DNA of 64,000 bases from Dermatemys mawii (GCA_007922305.1 ML677364.1:22241326-22305325); one strand, 5' to 3'. Numbered from the stretch's first letter, positions 50,511-62,370 are shown. The notes: generated from the sequence alone by a model not told the origin. Made by a program: numbers and translations.

Positions 50511-50641
50511 GAGAAACAAGGTGGGTGAGGTAATATCTTTCAGTGGACCAACTTCTGTTGGTGAGAGAGAGAGGCTTTTTAATTGTTTCTCACCAATAGA
50601 AATTTGTTCACTTAGATATTACCTCACCCACCTTGTCTCTT
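50511..50641. repeat. Fold-back (snap-back) copy of a dispersed sauropsid repeat
   Basis: The sequence 'acaaggtgggtgaggtaata' at 50515 is mirrored by its complement ending at about 50637. Arms of about 55 bp surround a loop of about 18 bp. 'Accaacttctgttggtgag' in the left arm is part of a repeat abundant in turtles and crocodilians, here present as two inverted 5' pieces. Confidence 0.82.
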
Positions 50642-53600
50642 TAAATAGTTGGGAGGCACTTTGCTGTTAAATCGATGGTAGGGGGCAGAGGGGGTCACAT
50701 GAGTAACTAGAGAGTCTCCCTGTGCCTTCCACCCTGCAAGGACCTGATTCAGGAACATCTTTCCCTAGGCCTCCTTTCAGAGCTAGTCATGGTAGCATCT
50801 CAATTCACTTGGAGATGCTAAGCAGGGAGGCTCTGCAGTGCTCAAACACATTATAGACTTGGGAACAAAGAACCAGATAAGGCTCTTGAGCTGGGATTTC
50901 CCCACCCACTCTCTCTGCATCTTCTAGTTCTAGGACATTTGCCTGGCTCAGAAATTACTTTACTTTACTTTTCACGTTAGCCCACTGCCATATAATTTAT
51001 TGTGGTGCCAAAGTCAAGATCAAGACTATGCTGCAAAAGAAAATAGGAGGCAAAGAGTCAGCTGAATACATGGGTTCAATATTAGAGAAAAACTTACTCT
51101 GTACTCGGAGGTGTATGAGACATTTATAGAGGGACAGTCTGTCAGTGAAAGTGGGCAATGTGTTGAGTGGGGGTTAAATTAAAGGCTACCTTTACTAGAC
51201 ATCTTACTTTTAAAAGGCTTTGTGTGGGGGGATGGGTCTTGCTCTGGGCCAATCTTACTTGTTCTTAATTTTTTGTGGGAAACAGTTATATGTTTCCTGT
51301 TTACATTATACCTTTTATCCCGCTTTGTACTTTATATATAGTATACACCATAATCATTTGATTGGGTTTGTGTAGGAAGCTCAGCATTTATTCCTAAGAG
51401 TTCTGAACTTCTTCCATTAATCTCTGTAGTCATTATCTATTTCAAAGTTAGCACACCACAATTAAAAGACAACATTAACTCGTTAGCTTTTCGTCATTTT
51501 GCCAGAAATGTCCAGCTACCCTGGGACTCTACTTGGAACCAATTATGAAAGCTTCTATCCATTATCCCAAAAAGGACCATAACTTCTGTCTCCTTTATTA
51601 GGTTTTGCGACCTTTATAATATCCTGTCTCGTCTTCCTTTCCCTTTTTATCTTCTCTTGTTCTAATGGGTTGGCATTGTTTAGCACAATGGCAAATACAC
51701 ATAAACTGAACCCAGAACCTCCGAGAAAACAGTCTTGTGTACATTGTAGGGTTTTCTTCCTCCATTGCTTGGGAGTGGGACGCCAACAGGGATTGGCGTT
51801 CGGATGTTTCAGAGCTCGCAGAAGCTGACCTTCAGCATGCATGGACTTTCACTTCGCTTCCCCTCTCCAGCTAAAAGTGATCTTATTCCTGCCTGAGAGA
51901 CTTAACACAAAACTTATGGGGACGCCTGCATTTGGCATGCTGCTCAGCAACCTTTCTAAGCCAATCTCCAGGTTCTTACCCTCTTTGTGTGACTGGCGTG
52001 CTTGCTGAAGTCAGTCCCTTCGTGATAGGACTCATTTTTAAATGCATGAAATGTATTTTCCTTTAATGAATCCCACTCCCCAAAGCATGAGGTCTGCATG
52101 GAGACCTGATTTAGGCATCTGTTCAGATCCACTGGGCTTGATTGTCTCTTCAGTTCCACTGGTGCAAATGAAGTTTCTCTCTATCTTAGTCAATGGAGCT
52201 AGTTTAGTGCTATCTGGTATAAGTGAGAGGTTTTCCAGTCTGTGACTTTGTCATATTATTCGGCTAGGACAGTAAAAGTATTAATAGTTGGTAGGTTGAG
52301 TAGGCTGAGGTAGGCAGTTATAGTGCTTTTCCTGCTTATGAATCATCTTTCCATGCTGTAAACTGTTTGAGAAAGAAACTGTTTATGCAGAAGAGAATGG
52401 CTGCCTATTTTACACATGTAACATTTGAATAGTCCTTAAATGAAGCCATACTCAGACGTTAGGTTTAACTGCTGTTATTCTGCAGATGCTTGCTGATTGG
52501 CTTGGCTAAACAGGCTGGAGCTGTGATTGGCACAGAAGATGCTGTAACCACTGAAGACTAGGAAACTGAAATGCTCTTCTTTCCAAGAGAGATCAGATTA
52601 TTTCTGTCTAGGAGGATTTCAGTAAAACACATTACATGTGCATTTATTTTACAGTCAAGCTGGTGAGTATAATTTTTAACTGACAAAATGGGATGAAGAT
52701 CTATTTTGTGACTTCATTTGAAAAACAACAGTACTGCCGTTGAAAGCATAAAACAGTCTGCTTGGGAAGTGACTGTGCAAATATGTGCATATGTTTTCAG
52801 TCAGATGGGGAAGAGGAGGCAGCTGAGCTATAAATGATCATGTTCTGACACTTACAGGCTAGGACAATGTCTGGGGGTGTGATCTATAACAGCAGGCTGC
52901 TGGGACTCATTTTAGCCTGAACTATCTTTCGTGGAGAAGAAAGGAAAAACCAAAACAGTTTCTAGTAGACTCAACTTCCCCCACGTCTTGTGTAGGCAGA
53001 AGTAGCACCCAAATATACAAGAACCATGACATAGATCACATTTTATATGGTTGCCATATTTCAAGTTCCCAAATGGAGGACACTGCCAGGGCGTGGGACG
53101 GGGGTACCATGCCACACTTACTTCTGTGCTGCTGCTGGTGGCGCTGCCATATGTTAGCATTGTTCAGGTAAGTTTTGATTGACGCTGGGGACTAAACCAG
53201 CTCATATGACTACAGAAGAGCCACGTGGATTTTCAAAGCTGAGCTTTGTCTGAAAACTCAACAGATATAGTAAGTTAATTTGCTTTTCCTGGCTTTCAAC
53301 AGGTAATGAACCCCGCTGACCCAGCTGAAATAGCAGCTTGCTCTTCCATTAGGATCAGAGTTACAGGCAGGTTATAGTGAGCGGGTGGGGGTGGAGGTGG
53401 GTGGAATCCTAAACAGGTAGGGGGGAAGGGAAAGAATTTACAACCCTCCGCAATAACCAGTTAATTCCTCCATCATTAATAGCGCATGAGCCAAGGTATC
53501 CAGATGTTTTTATACTCTGCCCCAGTCCCAAAAGATCCTCAACCTCATCGTGCCCAGTATAAGGGCTGGCAAAGAATCAGTGGGAGAGGCAGTTCAATAA

Positions 53601-54678
53601 CCTTTACTTGCGAAAAGAGCTGAAGATCTGGGGTGGATCTTCCCCCCCCAGGTACACAGGGGTAATGATGTATGTGGGAGGTGGGGATGAGAGAAGTGAT
53701 TAAGAACGAGGCAGTCTTGGCCCCCGTATGGATCACTAAGGTTCTGTCAGCATCTGTCACGTTAACCTGGTGCAGTGAATGAGGTTTATCGCATGGGGGG
53801 AGAACAGCTGATGCCCGTGCAAAAATCAACAAAAAACGCAAAGCAAAAGAGTGAGGAGATGCAGATCCTGCACCCACTGAAATCCCACGGGGAGGGTGGG
53901 GATTTCCCCTGTGGGCTTTAATGGAAGCAGGATAAGGCCCAAAGAAAAGCAGGAATAAATCACAGCACCTTTCCGTCCTGAGCTGGCTCCCTGCTATGAG
54001 CTTTGCGCCTATCAGCAAATGCTCTGCTCTAAGACTTTCCTGGATTTGAAGAGCAGCTTCATGAACTAGCCGGCACTTCTTTAGAAGAGCCCAATTAAAA
54101 GCTGCTTCCTTCTCTGAGTGATTTCAAGTGGAGCTGGGCTTGTTGCAGGCAATCTTAATAAAAGCAACCCTGATAAATTAGAGCAGCTTTAGGCAGTAAA
54201 TGTTTGCCCTCTGTCGGTTTTAACTTTCTATTTGCCTTACCAGTGAAGCAATAAGAGTTATCCTTTCTTTGCAGGAAGGACATAAAAAGAGCCAGTTTTA
54301 AGATGCGTTTACACTCAAGAGCGCTTGCATTTTTTAAAAATATCTCTTGCAAATTCAGGAGTGACTGCATGTCTCACTCATGTAAACCTGTGGTCACTGC
54401 AATCCGGATGAAGTTGCTAATCTTTTTTGCTATTAAGAATATCCACTGTTTAGTATAAGATCCACCTTCCCAATCTTTTGCTCCTTTTTACAGAAAATTC
54501 CAAACCAAATATTCTCTGGAGATGGGCTGCAGAGAAATGCAGCCTGGCAAATAAATGATCTACAACACGTGGCTGTATTAAGAGTGTGCTGAAGGACTTA
54601 CTCGGGATTTGGACTCAAGGCACAGGCTCCCTTCTACACACACGGGTATCAGGCGGCAGCAATTTCGGGTGGGCAGAG
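50642..54678. other. Intron-like sequence, no gene recognised
   Basis: If the GDF-family exon is live, its mature-domain exon should lie on the minus strand below 54940. No cysteine-knot signature was found here. The 157-codon minus frame at 53545-54018 has no conserved cysteine pattern. Confidence 0.55.
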
Positions 54679-54910
54679 CAGCTGTCCTCAAAGTTTTTTG
54701 GCCGCAGCCCTGTTCCACATCTGCTCGCGGCCCCCCCGGGGTATGTCCGCTGAAATGCCGCCGAACAGAGAGCTTCAGCTTTCTGCGGCGGCATTTCAGC
54801 GGTACAAAAATAGACCACTGCCAAGTTCGGCAGGACCGGTGGTGGTGGCGGCACCGGGGTCTCGCGCAGCCCCTGGGGTGGTCTCGCACACCCCACTTTG
54901 AAGACCACTG
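54679..54910. mobile_element. hAT MITE next to the GDF-family exon
   Basis: The termini CAGCTGTCCTCAAAGT and ACTTTGAAGACCACTG are imperfect inverted repeats. The flanks GGGCAGAG and GGGTAGAG match at 7 of 8 positions. Inside is a perfect 17-bp inverted pair, CCGCTGAAATGCCGCCG and its complement, around 54749-54803. It lies in the putative intron 30 bp beyond the GDF exon donor. Confidence 0.88.
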
Positions 54911-54940
54911 GGGTAGAGGGATGCAGCTCTTTGAACTTAC

Positions 54941-55148
54941 CTTGTCCCCTGTCTACAAAACTAGTGATGGTATTGGTGGATTTCGAGGACTGAAAAAAGC
55001 TAGCATTGCTCCCCAGTTTCTCCGCTATGGAGTAGCTCCTGTACAGAAACAGCATGTACTCATGGGGCTCCACTCGCTGCTGCGCTTTGCCCCCTGGCTG
55101 CGCCTCCCGCGGCAGCTGCGGCTGGTGGCTGGCCAAGGCGGGGATGCC
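54941..55148 (-). CDS. Partial exon of a GDF5/6/7-family (GDF6-like) growth factor prodomain, possibly broken
   Basis: The minus strand reads ...[19 protein letters not shown], then [20 protein letters not shown], then VDRGQ, and meets a consensus donor CAAG|GTAAGT at 54941/54940. As I recall the family, this matches the GDF6 prodomain ([20 protein letters not shown] and [10 protein letters not shown]), and exon 1 of GDF5 ends at the same point and phase, after GlyGln plus one base. These are secreted TGF-beta ligands that pattern joints, skeleton and eye. About 64 codons (54942-55133) are open and convincing. Upstream, the frame stays open but enters a palindromic MITE at about 55149, and no signal peptide is visible beyond it. 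Exon 2, with the cysteine-knot domain, was not found in the window; it would lie at lower coordinates. A hAT element begins only 30 bp into the intron. It could be an active nested gene, a fourth paralogue lost in mammals, or a relic. Confidence 0.72.
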
Positions 55149-55392
55149 TACGTTACTGTATGCCCCTATTTTCCTGAACACGTCCCGGATTTTGCCATTA
55201 TTATTCTTCCCCAAAGAAGAGTTTCTGAACACTTCTTTGGGGAAAAATAACAATGGCAAAATCCTGGACATTTTTAGATGTTTAAAAATTCTTCCCAGAC
55301 GTGATTTAAGAATCAAAAAGCCAGATGTGATTTAAGCTGGGCGTGATTTAAGAACCAAAAAGCTGGGAAAATACTGACGTGTGGTAACCCTA
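55149..55392. mobile_element. Palindromic MITE interrupting the GDF-family exon
   Basis: The ends (left 'gttactgtatgcccctattt', right complement 'gttaccacacgtcagtattt') are imperfect inverted repeats. The centre is a 33-bp inverted repeat with two mismatches and a 12-bp loop, 55187-55219 and 55232-55264. Exact limits are uncertain, and no clear target duplication was identified. Confidence 0.72.
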
Positions 55393-55528
55393 ACATTTTA
55401 TGTCTTGGGCTCCTTTTCTTTTTCTCTTTTTTCTTTTTTTCCTTTTCCTTTTCATATAGGATAGTCTAGTCCTTCAAAATTCTGTCAGAATTTTCATGGT
55501 TTGTTTGGAGTGGGATGAGTCAATGAGT

Positions 55529-55543
55529 CCCCCCCCCCCCCCC
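55529..55543 (+). repeat. Poly-C tract (15 C)
   Basis: An uninterrupted C run. Its length is prone to sequencing error. Confidence 0.9.
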
Positions 55544-55687
55544 ACTGGTGAGCGTGGTGAACCCAATTTCAATTCTGTTGCATGTGAGTATTTCTCTTCC
55601 CCTTCTTGTTATATCACTTTGCTGCTAACTGGCTATAAAACCGAGTCCACCATTGCAGAGAGAAGGGTTATAATTTATTTGGATTAC

Positions 55688-55945
55688 AGTATCACCTAGA
55701 GGCATCAGTGCATTAGATGCTGTACAAACATATCATAAGAGACTATCCCTGTCCCTAATTGCTTACAGTCTAGAGACAAGATGGACCAATGCTCGGAGGA
55801 AGGAAGTTACGATCCCATTTTACAGAACTGAGTTAGACAGATGAAGTGACTTGCCTGGAGTCTTACAGAAAGTCTGGGAATTGAACCTAGATCTCCCAAA
55901 CCCTGGGCCAGCATCTTCACCACAAAGCCTTTCTTTCTCAGGCAC
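55688..55945 (-). repeat. CORE-SINE/MIR-like SINE, reverse orientation
   Basis: On the plus strand, 'ttgcttacagtctagagaca' (tail), 'tgaagtgacttgcctggagt' (core) and 'gggaattgaacctagatctc' (B-box complement) occur in the expected reverse order. Confidence 0.82.
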
Positions 55946-58512
55946 TCTTTTTTCTGTTCATCAGGATGTGGACTGAGGAGCAATTTGCCCTGGCAGCTCT
56001 GATTTTACTTCTGTTGTTTTTAGTGGGGCAGTGAAATGCCACAGTAGTTCTGGTTTTCAACTGGAACACATTGTTTTATAAATGGAAGCCTGTTCACAGC
56101 CCGGTGATGAAAAACAAACTTGTGTTTTGATTTAGGGCTTGTTTATATGTTCTACAGACTTATTTGCTTAGCTGTTAATCATAGCCTCTTTCTCAACTGG
56201 TCAACTAGGGCGATAAAAAGCCATTGAGGTATAATGTTTCTACAAATATTTTGCTAACTTTATTTCTATTCACAGGGGGGTGGGGGAGTAATTGTTCTCA
56301 AACAGGTACAGTAATTAGCTGGCTGTCATCAGCTCTCTTGCCTCTAACAGTGCTGTGACGTCATGTCTGATAGATGGACACTAGCATTTTGTGACTCTGT
56401 TCATTGTTAATTCACTCTCTCAGAGCAACTCAGCTGTAAGGTTTCCATGCATGCTTGGCAGCACTGATACCAAAAACATCTGGTCCAATAATATAGTTCT
56501 TTTTTAGCAGCTGTATGAAAATGATTTTGTACATAATGGAGAAATGCCAAACACATTTACTTGTACACTAAAGTGCACAGCCTGAATACATCTCTAGCAA
56601 CCCACTATCAATGTACCGAACAAAAGCAAAATCTCAACAACCAATTTATATACTTCGCAGACAGGTGCACGCATACATACTCATGTACCTACCTTACCAG
56701 CTGTTCTCAGTCTGGGACAGGATAAACACCTGTTCAGCACTGCTCTTGTTGTCCACCATGCTGATGGGTTTGCACAAACACAAGGTTAAACTTGACCTGG
56801 AACTGCCATCCCTGAATGCGTTTCTCTGATGGCCACATTTATGGTCACTGACTGAGGTAGTGTGTCTTGTCTGCGTCAGCAGCGCTTAGTATATGCTGAA
56901 GAAAATGTTAACAGTGAATCAAGTGACTTGACTGTCTGAGGGTAAATTATAAACTTGAGTGATTAGGTCTAATAATTATACTAGACTGATGTAGTAATCA
57001 TCTTGTCACTCAGTTGTAAATCATTCTTTAATGGTATTCCCTTTTAATGTTTAATTTTCCAAGTACAAACAGACTCTAAAGATAAAATACAGTCTGCTGA
57101 GCCTAGAAGATATATTCCTTCCTGCTTCTGTAACCTTCAGGGTTACATACGTGGATCCTTTTCTTATGAGAACATGCAATTGGAGCAGAAATCTTTGCTC
57201 CAGCAAAGCTGCTCTCAGCCTGTCTTTTTTTCCTAGTTGCTTCCGTTCTGCCACATAATTCGTTCACACAGACTAACTCATCTCTTTAACTTTTTTCTCG
57301 AAAGTGTATCCTGACTGAAGCCTTCTGTCAAGCTACAGAAGAGGACAAAAGGGCACCAATAGTGGATCTGTTCTGACATTAGTTGCAGGCTCATCTTTAC
57401 CCTTTGCAATGAGAGGCCCTCCTCCCAAGGAAAAGTGTCAGGGGCTTCTGCACAGCCATAGTGTCCCTTCCTGCAGTCCTATGTGAAAGCATACCCAAAG
57501 TCAAAAGGCATAGCAGTCAACTTCTAAACTAACCCAAACCTCTCTACACCACAGCCACTAACCCATTTCTTGGATGGTAGCCTCTTGTGAGGGCAAGGAG
57601 GGCATCTTGCCATGTGTTTGGATAGTGCTTATTATACAGTATGTCCCCAGCCCTGATCTAGTCGTATAGATGCTATTGCAACATAATACGGGAGGAATTG
57701 TTCTTACTAAGTGCTGCTTGTGGTCAAAAAGAGGTAAAAAATGTAATGGAAACTTTAAAGAACGTTTGTGATTTCTGTGGAGTTTGGGATTTTTTTGGTT
57801 TTTTGGGGAGGATGAAATATTGATGAAATGTTAGGCCTTTCCAGGGGCCATTGAAAATTGAATTTTCAATCGAAAACTCAAAATTTAGAGTGAGATTGGA
57901 TCAGAGCATCCAAAAAGAGGCTGAGATTACTTTTTAAGTTAAGAGTCTTAGTAAGCACACTTATTCACTGTGTCCCTTAGTCATGTTTGTAGAGAGAGAT
58001 GCAGATTTTGAGGTGCATTTGATTAATAATTCACATATCCTGGGTGCTTCACTAAAGAAGTCCTATGTTGAATAAGGCTACTTATGGTCTCAAGCTAGAC
58101 CTTTGCCAAGGAGTCCGTAGTGGTTACAGCTTAGCTTCGTATGTGAAAGTTTCCTCTTTGGGTATAAACAGGGTGTGTGTGAAGGTCACACATAGTCAGT
58201 ATTAGACATGGCTGTTAGCAACACCAACCCGTTACCTCGATGTTTGGAGACTTGCTAGCAGAGTATTAGGCATTGTTATGTCTGGCAGTTTACTTCAGTA
58301 GGACTTTTTTTTTTTTTAAAGTTTTAAATTTGTTTCTTCATAGTGTGTATTAAATGAAGTGTTACTCTTCAAGTGGATTGCCAGGCTGGAGACAAAATGT
58401 TTTAAGTGTGTTTTTATTTTTTAAAGCCATTTTTCTAACATGGCACCCCATTTGTCAGCATTACCTTTGCACTTCGAGACATTTACAGGAGAAACAGAGC
58501 CTTCACAACGTT
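55946..58512. other. Intron-like sequence, no gene seen
   Basis: AT-rich, short frames only. T-rich run at 58305-58317. Confidence 0.6.
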
Positions 58513-58515
58513 TTA

Positions 58516-58797
58516 GGCTATGTCTTCATTGGAGACACAGCTGCGCTGATGCAGCTGCACCGCTCTACGGTCTCCTATGTAGTTGCTCTGTGCCGATGGG
58601 AGAGAGCTCTCCTGCTGGCATAATTAAATCGCTGCAAATGAGCGGCGGTAGCTATGGTGGCAGGAGAATGTCTCCCGCTGACATAGCACTGTCTGCACCG
58701 GCACTTGTGTTGGTGTAATTTATGTCGCTCAGGGATGTGGTTTTTTACACCCCTGAATGACACAAGTTTTTCTGACAAAAGTGCTAGTGTAGACATA
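58516..58797. mobile_element. Harbinger MITE with TTA duplication
   Basis: The termini GGCTATGTCTTCATTGG and GCTAGTGTAGACATA are flanked by TTA (58513-58515 and 58798-58800). The 282-bp body carries 'tttttacacccctgaatgac', related to the 0.5- and 6.0-kb copies. Confidence 0.88.
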
Positions 58798-58800
58798 TTA

Positions 58801-59555
58801 GTGACGAGTATTTTCTTAATTAAAGCCCGATCAGGCTTTTTGGAGCTGGAGGGCCAAAGGGGTTAGCAATGTGATACAAAGCTATTTTACCTCCAGTCTG
58901 TGATTCTAAAGCCAGTCATCCAGTGGCTATTTGGTGCCCTTTTAGAAAAGGGTTGGTACTTGTTAGTGGCTAAAGTGTCAACATTGCACCAACCATCATG
59001 GCTGGCACCTAAAAGATACTGAAGTCTGCAAAGAGAGAACATGGCTTGATTAGGAATGGTGATTGAATAGACATGTAAGCCCTACATATGGCCCACCAAG
59101 AAAACAGGAAACACTCATGTTAGTGGATTGGCATTGGGAAGATGATATTTTCTAACACTGGACCATTTCAGTGCCATGGCTGTCAGCTGAAACTAACATG
59201 TACAGGACTGTGCTGGCACAGTCAATGAGTCAGTCTTGCTGCCAGTGGGGAAGGAGAAGCAAGAGATTAGTGACGGCACCCCGGGATTCAAGTGGGTTTC
59301 GCATTTCACATGGCTCCATGAATTGCAGTACAGAGCCCCTCCATTGCTGTCTTAACAAATAATTACACATGGTGGACTTTAATTTTTCTTTAAAATTTCC
59401 ATACCTTCTCAGTCCCTCTCCTCCAACTTCATCTCCCCCAAAATAAGGCTACTAAATAAAGCACAAAAAATGGCAAAGTTAATTTGTCTCCACAGCCTTA
59501 ACTCTACCTCTTTGGTGATATGCGTTCTGATACCATCTTTAATTGAATGATGATA
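58801..59555. other. No gene seen
   Basis: Single-copy-looking AT-rich sequence between a MITE and a Tigger-like end. Confidence 0.55.
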
Positions 59556-59640
59556 TACATCTCTACCCTGATATAACATGGTCCTCGGGAGCCAAAAGAT
59601 GTTACTGCATTATGGGTGAAACTGCGTTATATCGAACTTG
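59556..59640 (+). mobile_element. Left end of a Tc1/mariner (Tigger-like) element
   Basis: The sequence 'taccctgatataacatggtc' followed by 'actgcgttatatcgaacttg' has the TATAACGCGGTC-like terminal motif also seen at 13.0 kb. No right end was found. Confidence 0.65.
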
Positions 59641-59855
59641 CTATGGAGGGCCGGGTAGGGAAGGCTGTGCCTCCCCAAACAGTCTGGCCCCACCGCCATC
59701 TGACTCCCGCCTACTTCCCACTCCCTGACTGACCTCTCAGAACCCCTGACCCACCCGCTCCCGCTCCCTGTCCCCTGACCGCCCCACTGAGACCCTCTTC
59801 CCCTTATCCAACCCCCCAGCCCCGGCCCCTTTAACACGCTGCTCAGATCAGCATG
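59641..59855 (+). mobile_element. Fragment of the 10.6-kb hAT family
   Basis: The sequence 'gggtagggaaggctgtgcct' followed by C-rich CCCTGACC units matches the body of the 10.6-kb element. Neither hAT terminus is present. It begins directly after a Tigger-like end, so it may be internal sequence of a composite element. Confidence 0.75.
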
Positions 59856-60239
59856 TCAGAGCAAGACATGCTGCCACCATAGGCGCCGACCCTGTGGGTG
59901 TTCAGGGGCTGGAGTACTTTTTTTGGTTTTCATAGTTTCTGCCTCATTCATGAGAGATGGTGAATGAGGCAGGATTGTGTAGTGAGTAAAGCTGGAATGT
60001 GCCAGGCTATTGCTTCATTCACTAGATGAGTTGGATGGCTAAAGCATATATAGATGAGGTACTTGGGGTCATACTTTGAACCATAAGGAGTAAAATATCT
60101 ATTTAACCTTGTTCCCTGAACACTGTGTGACTTGTTCACTGACTGTATCCTGTACACTGAATGAGTCACATGTCTTGTGGAAATGATTTTTAAATTGCCT
60201 GTTTGGTTATAGAATATCCTAATGATGTACAAGGCTAGA

Positions 60240-60513
60240 GCTAGGGATGCCAGGCATCCGGTTTTTGACTGGAACACCTGGTTGAAAAGGAACCTTGGTG
60301 GCTCCAGTCAGCACTGCTGACCATGCTGTTGAAAGTCTGGTTGGCGGTACTACAGGTCTAATGCAGGCTAATTCCTACCTGTCCTGGCACCCTGCTGCAC
60401 CCCAGAAGTGGCCAGCAGCAGATCCAGATCCTAGTAAGCGGTGGGTGGGGCCTCAGGGAAGAGAAGGGTCTAGGGTGTTTGGTTTTGTGCGATTAGAAAG
60501 TTGGCAACGCTAG
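60240..60513. mobile_element. DNA-transposon-like MITE
   Basis: The left end 'ggatgccaggcatccggttt' and the right end 'gattagaaagttggcaacg' are bordered by GCTAG on both sides (60240-60244 and 60509-60513). The combination resembles a MITE that I remember as abundant in turtles. It encodes no protein. Confidence 0.68.
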
Positions 60514-62370
60514 CCAGAACTAAGGTTACACCAGCATTTTCAGTTCCTGACATGGGCGATTCACTTTTCCACATGAGCTTTTCTTTAATATAGTTTTTTG
60601 TGTGACAAGAAACAACAATGTACACAAACATATTTAGTCTTCCCAGCTTACTTCCTCATCAAAGCCAAACTTCCTCTGAGCACACAAATGCCACCTCAAA
60701 CTTTTTTTTTCTTTCTCCACGAGCAAATATTTCTTTCTGGCAACCACATCTTTTTGTCAGGGGTCCCCCATATAGGAAAATCAGTTCTTTATTTCATTTG
60801 TGTCACGGTCTCTTGTTTTTTACACCCTGTAGCTAGAATTCTTGTTTAATTGTGTAGGTCTGAAGAGCTGAAATATGATTCTAGAGCAAGAACAAATATA
60901 TTTAATACAAGTAATGGTGATGCAAAGTAATGGTAATGTAAGAAGAGTACGGAACACTCCACATTTGTGGTAGCTCAAGAAAGTTAAAGGCCAGTTTATC
61001 TAATGTATAAATAATACAGATGTGATGAAGATGCACAGTTATTTTGTATAGATGAGATAAATATGCATTTGAGAATTAAAACATTAAGTAACCATGACGA
61101 AGAATCTGGGCACCAACCTCAGAAATATTTTAAAGGGGTTTTCCCTGAGGGGTTGGTTTCTTGGTTGCCCTCTGCAAGTACTGTAGTGTCTTTGTCTTAA
61201 TAAGGTCAGTTGCAATACACCCCTAGCATTATGTAGCTTCTTTCAGTTGTGGCCTTAACACAAGTCATGCAGTGAGTAACAAAGGTGCCAGAGGCAGAAT
61301 GAGATAAAAGAGGGAATATCCTAGACATAAAGATTAGTGGAGGAAGTTCTTTTAGGGAGACAACAAATGAGTATTGTCTTCAAGTGTTTTGGCTCCTATT
61401 TTCATGCAAACGATTCCAGCCTATATTAACACAGTGCTGCTTACACAGGCTGCTTCAGGCACTGCTGAAAATCCTTTTGAAACCATAACCATCTGTCATA
61501 CTCCCTTGTCCCGTTACCTTTCACTTGCAATGCTACCAGTGAGGCTGTGGATGTAAAGCAGGAGTTTTCAACTCATTTGCTTTGCAATGGTTTGCCCTGA
61601 ACTCTGCCCTCAGCAGACAGTAAAGAGAACGCTGTCCCAAGGGTAGAAAAGGATTCCTCTGTTTTGAATGCAGCTATGTATTTTTAACTCATTTGATATG
61701 GTTGTGAAGAAGAGTCCTGGTGTCCTGGCCGGGACCAGTGAAGCGTGGGTTTTGACATAGCAAGAATATTCCTCTTTTCTGCAGTCTGTCCAGGATACTA
61801 GGCCAGTGCGTTACCATTCTGCTGCTATGACGATATCAAGTGATACGTGTTGAAGCACTTTTGGTTTGTGGGCAAGATTGCATGGATATGGTTTATCGTT
61901 TGCTTCATAGCCCAGGTATTGCCACAACATGCAGGATGTTTCAAAAATATTTTGGTTTTTTCCCTATCTTAGGAGTATAGGATCAAAACATAGGACAGCT
62001 CAATGGGTGGTTTTTGAGGGAACTGTAATTGCTGGGCCTCTCTGCCTTCTAGGTCAGCTGCACAATGCTGTGCTGAGACAAGATGTTCAGGAAGTCACAT
62101 ACTGCAATAAATGTTTTTGAAAGACAGTGTCCACTGAATGCTTATGGCACCGGGTGGTTTCTTTGCCGTTTATTTTTATTTATTTTAAAAAGTTAAGCAG
62201 AAAGGTTTGTATTGATTTTGAAAATACCTCTAGAAAAGATCTTTGAACCTGCAGAGTTTAGCTGTCCGGTGGCATGTTCAAGTGTCTTGATATTTGTGGT
62301 CTTTTGGCCTTGAGATGAAAACTGTGTCTGTCTCTCTTGGACTGTGAAGTAAAAACATTATCTAAGTTAT
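60514..62370. other. Intron-like sequence, no gene seen
   Basis: AT-rich with a T-rich run near 60700. Frames of 60-83 codons are unrecognised. Confidence 0.6.

Noticed and set aside
53545..54018. 157-codon minus-strand frame considered as a GDF second exon
   Set aside because: It has no RXXR cleavage site followed by the seven-cysteine pattern, and no resemblance to the TGF-beta mature domain.
54609..55250. 213-codon plus-strand open frame, the longest on that strand
   Set aside because: It is antisense to the GDF-family exon and runs through the hAT MITE and part of the palindromic MITE. No motif is seen in this frame.
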